DNA of 64,000 nucleotides from an uncultured Pseudomonadota bacterium (GCA_902826635.1 CADEFQ010000013.1:11492-75491), one strand, 5' to 3'. Counted from the stretch's first letter, positions 49,414 through 57,426 are shown. Notes: generated by a model not told the origin, from the letters alone. Translations and numbers: made by a program.

Positions 49414-50007
49414 TTGACCTGCTCGATTGCCGGATGTGGCCGCGTCCGGCTTGCTCGCGAGTTGTGCTCGCTGCACTACCAGCGCTTGATCCGCTACGGC
49501 GACCCGCTCGCCGCTCCGTCCACTCCGGAAGCCAAATTCATGGTCCGCGTCGACATCGACGAGGGCGGTTGCTGGCTCTGGGTTGGGCACATCGCAGCGA
49601 ACGGGTACGCAATCTTCTCGGACGGCAAGTCGGTACTCGCGCACCGCTGGGCGTACGAGAGATACATCGGGCCGATTCCCGAAGGGTTCGTGATCGACCA
49701 TCTCTGTGGGGTGCGGTGCTGCGTGAACCCGCTGCACCTCGAACCGGTCACCTTGGCGGAGAACGTGAGGCGCGGTGGCCTTGTCGCGAACGCTGGCGCT
49801 GTTAACCGCGCAAAGACGCACTGCCCGAGAGGGCACGCCTACGACGGCGAGAACACCTACACAAGCAAGGCGGGGAAGCGGCATTGCCGAGCGTGCGCGC
49901 GCCTGTTCGACCGAAGCGCCGCTCAGCGCATCCGTAACCTCGAAGCGGAAGTCGCATCCCTGCGAGCCCAACTCGGCCTCCAGCCGGACACGGCATCCAT
50001 GCCGTGA
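49414..50007 (+). CDS. HNH homing-type endonuclease
   Basis: 197 residues from a TTG at 49414 behind GGGAGGACGAACCCC; a 6-bp hairpin (49384-49400) precedes it. N-terminal zinc-like motif CSIAGCGRVRLARELCSLHYQRL, a central HNH core (GCWLWVGHIAANGYAIF, LAHRWAYERYIGPIPEGFVIDHLCGVRCCVNPLHLEPVT, with catalytic DHLC and NPLHL), then a second zinc site (THCPRGHAYD, CRACAR) and a coiled-coil end. This is a typical free-standing HNH nuclease in phages. It lies opposite in direction to its neighbours and next to a gene with a defective start. Confidence 0.85.
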   Translation: MTCSIAGCGRVRLARELCSLHYQRLIRYGDPLAAPSTPEAKFMVRVDIDEGGCWLWVGHIAANGYAIFSDGKSVLAHRWAYERYIGPIPEGFVIDHLCGVRCCVNPLHLEPVTLAENVRRGGLVANAGAVNRAKTHCPRGHAYDGENTYTSKAGKRHCRACARLFDRSAAQRIRNLEAEVASLRAQLGLQPDTASMP

Positions 50008-50054
50008 CGGGGCTCAGTCTACATAGGCCCGCCCTCCAGCGCACGGGACCTCTG

Positions 50055-50459
50055 CTAGATGGCTCGGTACACGTCGGCGTTTCTGCCCTGCCGGGTGGGG
50101 CGGCGCTCCCCGGACTTCACCACGAGGTTCGCCCGCTTCAGGTCGTTCATGCGAGCCGAGGCCGTCTGGTGCGTGAGCCCCAGCCCCACCTCCACCTCGT
50201 CCGAGGTGGCCCCGCCGTGCTCCCGCACGTAGTCGAGGACCTGCTGCTGGAGGGTGGAGCGTCGCCCCGACTGCTGGTGCACGTCGAAGGCCTGCTGGCT
50301 CGTCTCCTCGCGACCCCGGGGTACGTCGTCCTCCAGCGCCTCGGTGTAGACACCCTCGCGAGCACCGCAGGCACATGCCCGGATGCCCCCGCCGAGCACC
50401 CGGTACACGTGCCGCCCACTCATCGTAGCCGAGCACTCGGCTGGCCCTCGGCCCGTCAT
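50055..50459 (-). CDS. Winged helix-turn-helix protein
   Basis: 134 residues; ATG with GGGGGAG upstream. The N-terminal 40 residues have CACGAR as a possible metal contact. Residues about 68-120 (QQQVLDYVREHGGATSDEVEVGLGLTHQTASARMNDLKRANLVVKS) are a winged helix-turn-helix of the MarR/replication-regulator kind, with a GxxxADVY end seen in phage proteins. DNA-binding regulator or replication factor. Confidence 0.75.
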   Translation of the reverse strand: MTGRGPAECSATMSGRHVYRVLGGGIRACACGAREGVYTEALEDDVPRGREETSQQAFDVHQQSGRRSTLQQQVLDYVREHGGATSDEVEVGLGLTHQTASARMNDLKRANLVVKSGERRPTRQGRNADVYRAI

Positions 50460-50468
50460 CGCTCCCCC

Positions 50469-50954
50469 CTATCCGAAGTACACGTGGTCGCCGTTGGCGA
50501 TGCCCCGGGCGATCTGCGCGTGCACCCGGTGCCCGCTCGCCACGACGCGCAGGCCGGATGCCGCCACGCGCGCGTTGGAGCGGCACATCGCGGCGCCGCC
50601 ACCCTCGTTCAGCACGCCCTCGCGCTCGCGGTCAAACTCACCGAGCGCGTGCATCATCGCGTAGCCCACGCCGTCGAGTTCGCGCTGCATGCTCCAGAAC
50701 CGGGTGTCGGTCGTGCGGCCCCGGTAGACCCCGGCGATCGCGCTCCGGAGCCGGTCGGAGCACTCGCGCGCCTTCGCGATCGGGCCGAGCGCGCCGCGCG
50801 CCGAGGGCGTCTCGCCCCACTGCTCGATCTGGTCGGCCAGCGCGTCGACCTGATCGGCGTTGTACTCCAGCGCCTCCGCCAGTCGGCGCATCCGGCCCTG
50901 CTCCTCGGGCGTCTGGTACTTGGCGTAGCGTCCGGTCGCAGTCGTCGTCGTCAT
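50469..50954 (-). CDS. Hypothetical protein under promoter P6
   Basis: 161 residues; ATG at 50954 after GGAAGGACGACTCCG. Helical (MRRLAEALEYNADQVDALADQIEQW; RECSDRLRSAIAGVYRG) with an Ala-rich end. No family recognised. First gene behind P6 and its leader hairpin. Confidence 0.65.
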   Translation of the reverse strand: MTTTTATGRYAKYQTPEEQGRMRRLAEALEYNADQVDALADQIEQWGETPSARGALGPIAKARECSDRLRSAIAGVYRGRTTDTRFWSMQRELDGVGYAMMHALGEFDREREGVLNEGGGAAMCRSNARVAASGLRVVASGHRVHAQIARGIANGDHVYFG

Positions 50955-50975
50955 CGGAGTCGTCCTTCCTTGCGC

Positions 50976-50991
50976 GGGGCCTCACCGCCCC
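50976..50991 (-). promoter_or_regulatory. 5' leader hairpin, loop GGTGAG
   Basis: Minus strand GGGGC, GGTGAG, GCCCC, 8 bases after the -10 box of P6. Confidence 0.75.
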
Positions 50992-50999
50992 ACACCCGA

Positions 51000-51029
51000 A
51001 GACTACCGTACGCCGTGCACCCGCGTCAA
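51000..51029 (-). promoter_or_regulatory. Regulon promoter P6
   Basis: TTGACG (51024-51029), 18-base spacer, TAGTCT (51000-51005) on the minus strand, with the same downstream sequence as P1, P2 and P7 except one base. Confidence 0.8.
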
Positions 51030-51031
51030 CA

Positions 51032-51044
51032 TGACAAGTTGGCA
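51032..51044. promoter_or_regulatory. 13-bp operator at P6
   Basis: TGACAAGTTGGCA, one mismatch from palindromic, lies two bases upstream of the -35 box. Confidence 0.7.
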
Positions 51045-51100
51045 GGCTGGGAGAGTGCCGTATACAGACCCTCTCCCGCCCACCGAAGGGCAGCAATGTA

Positions 51101-51361
51101 TCAGCGGCAGGGCTCCGGGAGGATGGACCCCACCTCGGCTACCACGTAGCACATGCCGGAGACGTGGTAGGTGACGATGCCGCCCTCGTGCGCGACGTAG
51201 ACGCGCCAGCGGGGCGGGGAGGCGACGGACTCCTCGCGCGCCACGACCGTCCAGTCCTCGTAGCGGATGGGGCGGTCGCCCGACAGCCACCAGTACCCGA
51301 AGAGCGCCAGCACGCCCGCCCAGAGGAGGAGGACGAGCGCCGGGCGCCAGCCGTCGCTCAC
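51101..51361 (-). CDS. Small membrane-anchored protein
   Basis: 86 residues from a GTG in a GTGA overlap. One N-terminal span (PALVLLLWAGVLALFGYWWL) then a beta-rich outer or inner domain (WRVYVAHEGGIVTYHVSGM) with two Cys. Unknown role. Confidence 0.6.
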   Translation of the reverse strand: MSDGWRPALVLLLWAGVLALFGYWWLSGDRPIRYEDWTVVAREESVASPPRWRVYVAHEGGIVTYHVSGMCYVVAEVGSILPEPCR

Positions 51362-52068
51362 CGGGTTGCGCTCAGCGAGGCGGCCACGGCCTCATGGAGC
51401 ACCGGGTTGGAGAGTTCGGGCACCACCTCCCCCCGTTCCTGCCGGGCGAAGCGCTCCTCCCAGTAGGGCGTGTCCTTGAAGGGGCCGGTGACGCGCAGGC
51501 CGTACCACGTGCAGCGCGGGAGACTGCCCGTCGGCGGCACGAAGTAGCCGTGCTGGATGATCGAGTCCGACACCTCCAGCCCGAACACGGGGAACGCGCC
51601 GCAGTTATAGGGGCGGAGGCCGAGCACCGAGGTGGCGTACGTCTCGGGCGTCTCGTGGATGGCGCACCCCGTCTCGGGGCCGTCCGCCCCCCCCGGGTAC
51701 TCGATGAGCGCGCGGCAGGCGAACGACGTGTGCGGCATGCCGTCCGCGTCCCGCTCGAACCGCTCCCCCAGCCCGATCCCCCCATCGCGCATGACGATCG
51801 GGACGAACAAGGGGTACTCGTCGAGGCGGCCCCGGTAGCGGTCCGGGTCAGCCGTCTGGGACCGCGCCTCGTCCGCCGCCGTCTCCCGCGCCTCCCAGAC
51901 GTGGAGGGGGAGGCCAGTCGCCTCGTCCTTGGCAACGCCGGGGCGCATCCCCGAGCAGCAGTCGCCGCACCGGTTGCACTCCATGGCGCGCGCCTCGCGC
52001 AGCGTGACCTCCCGTAGCTCGATCCCCGCCCGGTAGCCCATGGCGTCGACGGGCAGCACGTACGTCAC
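51358..52068 (-). CDS. YkgJ-like cysteine-cluster protein
   Basis: 236 residues from a GTG in a GTGA overlap. CNRCGDCCSGMRPGV near residue 35 and, later, CRALIEYPG, CAIHETPETYATS and LRPYNCGAFPVFG match the putative zinc- or iron-chelating YkgJ pattern (CxxCGxCC ... C ... RPxxCxxFP). Family function is not settled; a metal-binding or redox role is likely. It is part of a run of four overlapping Cys-rich genes. Confidence 0.7.
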   Translation of the reverse strand: MTYVLPVDAMGYRAGIELREVTLREARAMECNRCGDCCSGMRPGVAKDEATGLPLHVWEARETAADEARSQTADPDRYRGRLDEYPLFVPIVMRDGGIGLGERFERDADGMPHTSFACRALIEYPGGADGPETGCAIHETPETYATSVLGLRPYNCGAFPVFGLEVSDSIIQHGYFVPPTGSLPRCTWYGLRVTGPFKDTPYWEERFARQERGEVVPELSNPVLHEAVAASLSATR

Positions 52069-52244
52069 CTTCCACCTCCCGGCAGCGTCACCCACGGGGC
52101 GGGCAGCACCGCGCTCAGCATCGGACCCGCCGCGTGGAAGCAGGCGGGCGAGCAAAAGTCCCAGCGGGCGCGGCGGTGCGTGAGCTTGATCCAGTCCTCC
52201 GCATCCGTGCGTCCGCAGGTGTCACAGACCCGCTGCGCCGTCAT
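52065..52244 (-). CDS. Small zinc-ribbon protein
   Basis: 59 residues; ATG at 52244 in an ATGA overlap. CDTCGRTD and FCSPACFHAAG give a CxxC-x20-CxxxC zinc ribbon at the start; the rest is hydrophobic and short. Unknown. Confidence 0.55.
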   Translation of the reverse strand: MTAQRVCDTCGRTDAEDWIKLTHRRARWDFCSPACFHAAGPMLSAVLPAPWVTLPGGGR

Positions 52245-52465
52245 GGCACCCGCCGATATCCGGCCCGCGCGTCGAGGATGCCACCGCGCGTGTAGGCGCG
52301 TTCCTTCCACTCGGCGTAGTCCGGCTGGATCTGGAAGCCGCGGAGCGTCCGCGCGCGGTGCTCGCAGTCCCAGTAGCAGCCGACGGGGCAGAACCCCTCG
52401 GGGTCCTCCACCCGGTAGTCGGGCGCCGGGTCCTTCCCGCGCGGGATGAGGGGAGCATCGATCAC
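52241..52465 (-). CDS. Small cysteine-containing protein
   Basis: 74 residues from a GTG in a GTGA overlap. CPVGCYWDCEHR is a compact Cys/His cluster; the end is basic (WKERAYTRGGILDARAGYRR). Unknown. It directly follows the beta-helix gene. Confidence 0.55.
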   Translation of the reverse strand: MIDAPLIPRGKDPAPDYRVEDPEGFCPVGCYWDCEHRARTLRGFQIQPDYAEWKERAYTRGGILDARAGYRRVP

Positions 52466-53502
52466 CGGGGCGTCGCCGCCCCGGCGTACTCGTAGATGGC
52501 AGCGTTCGACGGGTTCAGCGGCACGCGGTACGGGTAGAGGGGTAGCGAGACGCGGCTTTCGTTCCACCCCAGTGTCCGCGGCGGTTCCTTCGCGTAGATG
52601 TTGCCGTCGCCGCGCCGGATCGCCGACGAGGGGTCGTCCGCTCCCGTGTTGTTGGGCTCGTGCGCCCGCGCCCAGTGGTAGCCGGTGTAGGCGTAGTCGC
52701 TCCGCTCGATGTAGGCGCGGGCGCCGTTGACGTAGCCTCCCGCCTGAATCCCCCAGCGAGGTCGGAGGTTCAGGGCTTCCCAGACCTCCACGTTCCCGTT
52801 GATGAACGGGTTGCGGAAGCCGCCGCCCATGACGTTCGCGTAGAGGCCCAGCATCGTGTGCCCGGCGCCCCCGGCGATCAGCGACCACGGGTGGTTATCG
52901 GCGCGTATCACCCCCATGCCGAGCATGTTGCGCTCGATCGTGACGCGCTTCCCGCCAACGAGCGGGTCGGCACCGTCCCAGATGTCGATGCACTCGTCGC
53001 CTGCGTCCGGGATCGTGCAGCGCATCACCATCACCTGCGTGGCGGCGCGCCCGTAGACGCGGATCCCGTCGTCGTTGCCGCCCCCCGGGATCGTGGGGAG
53101 AAAGATGTTGTCGACGATCGCCGGGCCTTGCAGGACGTAGATGCCCTGCCCGTCCCAGCGGCAGCCCATCCCCTCCGGCCCGTGCAGGATCGTCTCGGCG
53201 CCGACGGTGATCGGTCCCCCGGGATTCGTCACCCCAGCGGGAAGCTCGATGAGGTGCCCGCCGTTGGCCGCCACGTCCCGCAGGGAGGCAAAGTCGCCGT
53301 TCCACTGCCACGTCGCCGTGGGCTCCGGCACCCTCGTGACAGGCCAGATGGGCGCGTAGAGGGCGGGGGGCTCAGGGTCCGGCCCGGGCGGCGGGGCCGC
53401 CTCCAGCTTGCTGACCCGTGCCTCCAGCGCGGCGTGCTGGCGCTGTAGTTCTTCCAGCGCTGCCGTGATTGCCGGGTGCTCGTGTGCGCCGTCCGCCGTC
53501 AT
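52462..53502 (-). CDS. Pectate lyase-like beta-helix protein (tailspike type)
   Basis: 346 residues; ATG with GGAGGTGACGGC upstream. A short N-terminal coiled coil (ALEELQRQHAALEARVSKLEA) suited to trimerisation, a Pro-rich hinge, then a right-handed beta-helix with pectate lyase features: DDGIRVYGRAATQVMVMRC, DECIDIWDGADP, VTIERNMLGMG and AYIERSDYAYTGYHW. The C-terminal half of the protein at 8783-11212 has the same fold, so the phage carries two polysaccharide-directed enzymes, possibly for different hosts. Confidence 0.7.
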   Translation of the reverse strand: MTADGAHEHPAITAALEELQRQHAALEARVSKLEAAPPPGPDPEPPALYAPIWPVTRVPEPTATWQWNGDFASLRDVAANGGHLIELPAGVTNPGGPITVGAETILHGPEGMGCRWDGQGIYVLQGPAIVDNIFLPTIPGGGNDDGIRVYGRAATQVMVMRCTIPDAGDECIDIWDGADPLVGGKRVTIERNMLGMGVIRADNHPWSLIAGGAGHTMLGLYANVMGGGFRNPFINGNVEVWEALNLRPRWGIQAGGYVNGARAYIERSDYAYTGYHWARAHEPNNTGADDPSSAIRRGDGNIYAKEPPRTLGWNESRVSLPLYPYRVPLNPSNAAIYEYAGAATPR

Positions 53503-54092
53503 GCCGTCACCTCCGGTAGCCCCTCGGGCATGCGTGCCCCGTAGCGCGCGGCAATGAACGCCTCGACGCGCACGCGCTCCTCGTCATCGACGCGGGTCGT
53601 GCCATCCGCCCACGGGCGTTCCCCCCGCGTCATGTCCACCCGCTGGACAAGCTCGGCGAGCGTGAAGGGCACGAGGTCATCGAACCCCTCCGGGTAGTGG
53701 GACTGCCGGAGCGCGTGGATCAGCGCGTCGCGCGAGACGGCAATGCGACCGGAGATCACCTGCGGCTCGTAGGTGCCCAGCAAATAGGCGTCGGTGCGCA
53801 TGCGCTCGAAGTCGTCGATGCGGGTCGTGCCGTCCGGCCACGGGCGCTCCCCCCGGGCCATGTCGACGCGCTCGGTGAGCACCGCCAGTTCCTGCCCGGG
53901 CCGCGTCGCGGCGAGGTCGCGCAGGTCCTTGAAGTGGTGGCCGTACAGGTGGAGGAGGGTCATCGCCTGCGCGCGCGCCACCGAGAGGTCGGGGCGGTCG
54001 CGGCGGGATAGCTCGATCTGCATGATGGCGCTGTGCACCAGCGCCTGCTCGGCCAACTCCCGGTCAGTCGGCGGCGTCGTCTCCTGCGTCAT
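53499..54092 (-). CDS. Hypothetical protein with internal duplication
   Basis: 197 residues; ATG after GGAAGGACAGCCCG. A block of about 24 residues occurs twice (RVDMARGERPWPDGTTRIDD near 75 and RVDMTRGERPWADGTTRVDD near 150), each followed by an acidic helix, on a helical background. It overlaps the end of the portal gene by 29 bases. Function unknown; the position suggests a head-proximal protein. Confidence 0.65.
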   Translation of the reverse strand: MTQETTPPTDRELAEQALVHSAIMQIELSRRDRPDLSVARAQAMTLLHLYGHHFKDLRDLAATRPGQELAVLTERVDMARGERPWPDGTTRIDDFERMRTDAYLLGTYEPQVISGRIAVSRDALIHALRQSHYPEGFDDLVPFTLAELVQRVDMTRGERPWADGTTRVDDEERVRVEAFIAARYGARMPEGLPEVTA

Positions 54093-56166
54093 CGGGCTGT
54101 CCTTCCTTCGTCTCCCAGCCGGTCATGCGCCCGTCGGCGTCCCGGTATACCACGGAGACAAGCGCCCGCTCCCCGCGCCGCTGCTCCCATCCGGTGATGT
54201 AGCCCTTCTCGTCCCGCTGCACGATCCCGACGGTCCCGTCGGGCCGCTCGATCGCCGCCACACGCCCGGCGGCGTCGTACGTGGCGCCCGGGACCACCAT
54301 CTTGGTGCCCGCCGCCTCCTCGAAGCGGTGGCGCAGGTTGCGGCGCACCTCGTCGAGCCCGCGGAAGATCGGCCCCGCCACCTCGTCCTCCAGCGCCAGC
54401 CGCGCCTCGTCGGGACCGGCCCGCTCCTCCGAGAGTGCCTTCAGCCCTGCCTCGACGATACGGTCCGCGTCCTCCGGGGCGACGGGGATATCCCACACGC
54501 CGGACTCGCGCAGCAGGTCCTCGAACACGCGCAGGGCAGGACCGATCGCGTCCGCCACGGAGAGGCGGTCGGCCAGTTCCGGGAAGTAACCGAGCGCCGA
54601 GGCGTCGTCCGCCGTCACCGAGTAGGCGCGATGCAGCCGGGAGGTGATGAGGGTCCCGAACGTCAGGCCGCCCAGCGCCTTGACCGCCCGGTCCTCCCCC
54701 TCCGCCACCGTCTGGGAGGCGCCGCGCGGACCGCCGGAGCCGCGGTCCTCACCCTCGACGGTCGCCTGCTGGCCCTGCTGGGCAGCCGCGAGGGCCGCGG
54801 CTTCCGCCTCCTCGCGCTGGCGGCGCAGTTCCTCGGCCTGCCGCTCCAGTTCGTCGAACTGCTCCTGCGTGAGATCCCCGTCGTCCAGCATGATCCGCCG
54901 GGCGATCTCCGGGGTGAGCACGCCGGACGCCACGTCGGTCGAGCGCGCCGTCGCGCGCGCCGCGCGCACCTCCGCCGTCTCCATGTCCGACTGCACGTCG
55001 GACTCGTCCCACGCGAACTCGACGCCCCGCGGGAGGATGCCGTGGAGGTTGATCAGGCGGGCGACCAGTTGCTTCCAGAGCGATTCGCCCTTGCCCCGTC
55101 CCTTGCGGTCGAGCACTTCCGACTGCGCGCTGCTCCCGAGGTTGCCGCCCGGCAGGGGGGCGAAGTCCTGAAACTCGCCACCGAAGGCGAGGGCCATCGC
55201 GGTGATGTACCACTTCAGCGCCTTCTCCTCGTCCCACCCTTCCGGGAGGGCGGCAAGGTCGAGCGTCGTGGCCTTTACGTCCGCCTTGGGGTCCATCGAC
55301 CCCACCATGGCGGGCTGGATGTAGCGGGTCAGGCCCGCCTCGTTGGCAAGGATCTCCGCGGTGCGCATCGCGTCCCGCACCTCCTGCGCGGTGACGCCGG
55401 AGAACAGGTGGATGCCGCGCTGGAAGCGCCCCGAGATCTTCTCCTCGTTGTAGACGCCCACGTCCTTGGTGATCTGGGCGGCGCGGAGGATGCGGGTAAG
55501 CGCGCTGTACTGGATGCGCCAGAAGTGCCCCAGCCCAGCGAACGTCACGGGCGCGGGCATCTCCAGCATCTGGACGACCTGATACCACTTCAGCAGGTGG
55601 TACTTGGAGTCCGCGTCCTCGTAGATGACGGGCGTCTCCGGGATGCCGGTCGGCCAGCACCGCTGGGAGTCCAGCGTGACGGGCATGATCACGGGCGCCT
55701 CGGGGGAGTCCCCCTCCCGCACCAACTCGACGAACGCACCCTTGTCGGTGGTGAGCAGGTCGAGGGTGAAGCGGATCAGAAAGTCCTCCCACCCGGCGCC
55801 CCAGTTGGCGTTCTGGAGCATGTCGGTCGCGGCGAGCGCGGCGGCCTCGCTCTCGCTCCGGATGGACCAGTCGAGGGCGGCGCGGCGCTGCGCGATGGAG
55901 CCGATCGCCCCACCGAGGAAGGGTTCGGTGTGCCAGAAGCCGCGAAGCTGCTGGTCCCGCTTCTGGACGGAGGAACCCCACGGGATGAACGTGTCGGCGG
56001 CGTGCGCCATCTGGAAGAGCAGCGTGGTGCCGATGCCGCGCTGGGGAGATTCCGGCACTGCATCGGTGACGACCGAGCGGGACAGTTGCTCCAGCCCGGC
56101 GGCCTTCTCGTCAAGGGAAAGCTCGCGGGGCGTCCCGGGGGGCAGCCAGAGTGACCCATTGACCAC
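54064..56166 (-). CDS. Portal protein
   Basis: 700 residues from a GTG at 56166. The pattern follows phage portals: GSSVQKRDQQLRGFWHTEPFL, WEDFLIRFTLDLLTTDKGAFVELVR, ALTRILRAAQITKDVGVYNEEKI, and PLPGGNLGSSAQSEVLDRKGRG in the stem/clip region, with long helices up to about 460. The C-terminal 230 residues include another helical part and, at about 620-690, two YD/RHS-like units (YDAAGRVAAIERPDG; KGYITGWEQRRGE then GRMTGWETKEG). Portals form the dodecameric DNA gate; the YD-like tail is unusual. Confidence 0.8.
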   Translation of the reverse strand: MVNGSLWLPPGTPRELSLDEKAAGLEQLSRSVVTDAVPESPQRGIGTTLLFQMAHAADTFIPWGSSVQKRDQQLRGFWHTEPFLGGAIGSIAQRRAALDWSIRSESEAAALAATDMLQNANWGAGWEDFLIRFTLDLLTTDKGAFVELVREGDSPEAPVIMPVTLDSQRCWPTGIPETPVIYEDADSKYHLLKWYQVVQMLEMPAPVTFAGLGHFWRIQYSALTRILRAAQITKDVGVYNEEKISGRFQRGIHLFSGVTAQEVRDAMRTAEILANEAGLTRYIQPAMVGSMDPKADVKATTLDLAALPEGWDEEKALKWYITAMALAFGGEFQDFAPLPGGNLGSSAQSEVLDRKGRGKGESLWKQLVARLINLHGILPRGVEFAWDESDVQSDMETAEVRAARATARSTDVASGVLTPEIARRIMLDDGDLTQEQFDELERQAEELRRQREEAEAAALAAAQQGQQATVEGEDRGSGGPRGASQTVAEGEDRAVKALGGLTFGTLITSRLHRAYSVTADDASALGYFPELADRLSVADAIGPALRVFEDLLRESGVWDIPVAPEDADRIVEAGLKALSEERAGPDEARLALEDEVAGPIFRGLDEVRRNLRHRFEEAAGTKMVVPGATYDAAGRVAAIERPDGTVGIVQRDEKGYITGWEQRRGERALVSVVYRDADGRMTGWETKEGQPDDAGDDAAD

Positions 56167-56209
56167 GCGGAGCCTCCCTGCTCACCCGCGCCATTGTAGG
56201 CTGCGAGCA

Positions 56210-56764
56210 GTGAAGAACGAGCCCATCCCCTTCCCCTTCCAGACCGGCCTACCCGGCGAAGAGCAGCACCCCCTCGGCGAACAGCGCATCGCGAAGCTGG
56301 AGCAGGCGCTGCTCACCCCGGCGTGGGACGGCGGTTACCGCAGCGAGGTGGGAGCCCACGGGGTGCTCGCCTCGTGGCAGCGCGGGCGCAAGGCCGACCG
56401 TGCCCCGTTCCGGCGGCCCAGCGGGGCGTACGGCTGGATCCACTTCTCCCGTGCCGGGTGGGTCGAGGGCGGGTACATGCGCATGCCCCTGACACGCGCC
56501 GAGGCCGTGCTGGAAACACTGCTCGATGACGCAGAGCGCGCCGAGCGCCACCGCGCGGAGGTAACGGTCCGGTGCGCCATCTGCCAGCAGGAGACGGACG
56601 CCACCGACGTGATCCTTCGCTGGTACTCGTTCCCCTACCGCCGCCGCGCCCCCGGGGCGGTCCGGTCCGTGCGGGGTGAGCCACAGGAGACGAGACGGGC
56701 ATGGCTGTGCGAGGGGTGCCAGCAGGCGATCGTCCGCGGGCGTGTCACGCGCAACCCGGGGTGA
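56210..56764 (+). CDS. Hypothetical zinc-binding protein, divergent from portal
   Basis: 184 residues from a GTG at 56210. CAICQQET and CEGCQQAI near the end form a zinc ribbon; the middle (GAYGWIHFSRAGWVEGGYMRMP) is beta-rich. It is read away from the portal gene and overlaps the next gene by GTGA. Function unknown. Confidence 0.6.
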   Translation: MKNEPIPFPFQTGLPGEEQHPLGEQRIAKLEQALLTPAWDGGYRSEVGAHGVLASWQRGRKADRAPFRRPSGAYGWIHFSRAGWVEGGYMRMPLTRAEAVLETLLDDAERAERHRAEVTVRCAICQQETDATDVILRWYSFPYRRRAPGAVRSVRGEPQETRRAWLCEGCQQAIVRGRVTRNPG

Positions 56765-56991
56765 GCGACTGGGCGGAGCGGATACTGGTCGCGCGTCACG
56801 CGCGCACGATTACTCAACAGGTGCGCGACGGGCGAGCCGCTAGGGTGCCGAGCGCGGGGCGGATCCCAACCCCGCACCCCCAACCGCCGGGGGCGCCCCC
56901 CCGACCCCCGGCGACCTACACTGTCCCCGTCAGCCCTACCGCCATGGGAGACGAGATCGCGAATGCGGCGGCTCTACTGCGATCGTCCTGA
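56761..56991 (+). CDS. Hypothetical protein
   Basis: 76 residues from a GTG in a GTGA overlap. An N-terminal amphipathic helix (WAERILVARHARTITQQVRDG) and a Pro-rich centre; the last codons overlap the phosphoribosyltransferase gene on the opposite strand by 18 bases. Unknown. Confidence 0.5.
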   Translation: MSDWAERILVARHARTITQQVRDGRAARVPSAGRIPTPHPQPPGAPPRPPATYTVPVSPTAMGDEIANAAALLRSS

Positions 56992-57426
56992 CGTTCCCCG
57001 CTCGTAGAAGATCTCCCGCGCCTCCACGGTGAGGCCGATCGCCTCGCAGGCCGCCTCCAGCCGTGCCAGCGTCCCGCCCGTCGTCCGCACGTCGTCGACG
57101 ATCACCGCCCGGGTGGGCATGTCGTCGCCGGAGTGCACCCACGGCACGCCGTGGTCCTTGTCGAGCCAGAGGGAGCGGGGTACGCCGTAGAGGCGCGCGA
57201 GCAGCATCGCCCCAAACGTGCCGGTGCCCACCACGCGGAACCCCGGGCCGAACCGGCGAGCGTGCTCGATCAGGAAGCCTTGGAACGAGGCCGTCACCAT
57301 CGAGGCGCACTGCCCGCAGAGCATGGCGGCGCGGATGTCGATGTAGGAGTCCGACACGATCCCGGAGGCCAGCGTGACGGGGCCGGTGACCCGGTGATGT
57401 GCCGCCACGTCCGCCCGGTACCCCAC
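56974..57426 (-). CDS. Orotate phosphoribosyltransferase-like protein
   Basis: 150 residues from a GTG just behind the previous stop. VTLASGIVSDSYIDIRAAM resembles the opening LxSGxxSxxYxDxR motif of orotate phosphoribosyltransferases, SLWLDKDHGVPW is the flexible-loop area, and RAVIVDDVRTTGGTLARLEAA is the PRPP-binding motif. It is shorter than bacterial PyrE (about 200), so part of the hood is missing. It may supply pyrimidine nucleotides or act on another base. Confidence 0.75.
   Translation of the reverse strand: MGYRADVAAHHRVTGPVTLASGIVSDSYIDIRAAMLCGQCASMVTASFQGFLIEHARRFGPGFRVVGTGTFGAMLLARLYGVPRSLWLDKDHGVPWVHSGDDMPTRAVIVDDVRTTGGTLARLEAACEAIGLTVEAREIFYERGTSGRSQ

Noticed and set aside
53794..56154. 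Long plus-strand open frame (786 codons)
   Set aside because: Shadow of the portal gene; composition is typical of antisense translation.
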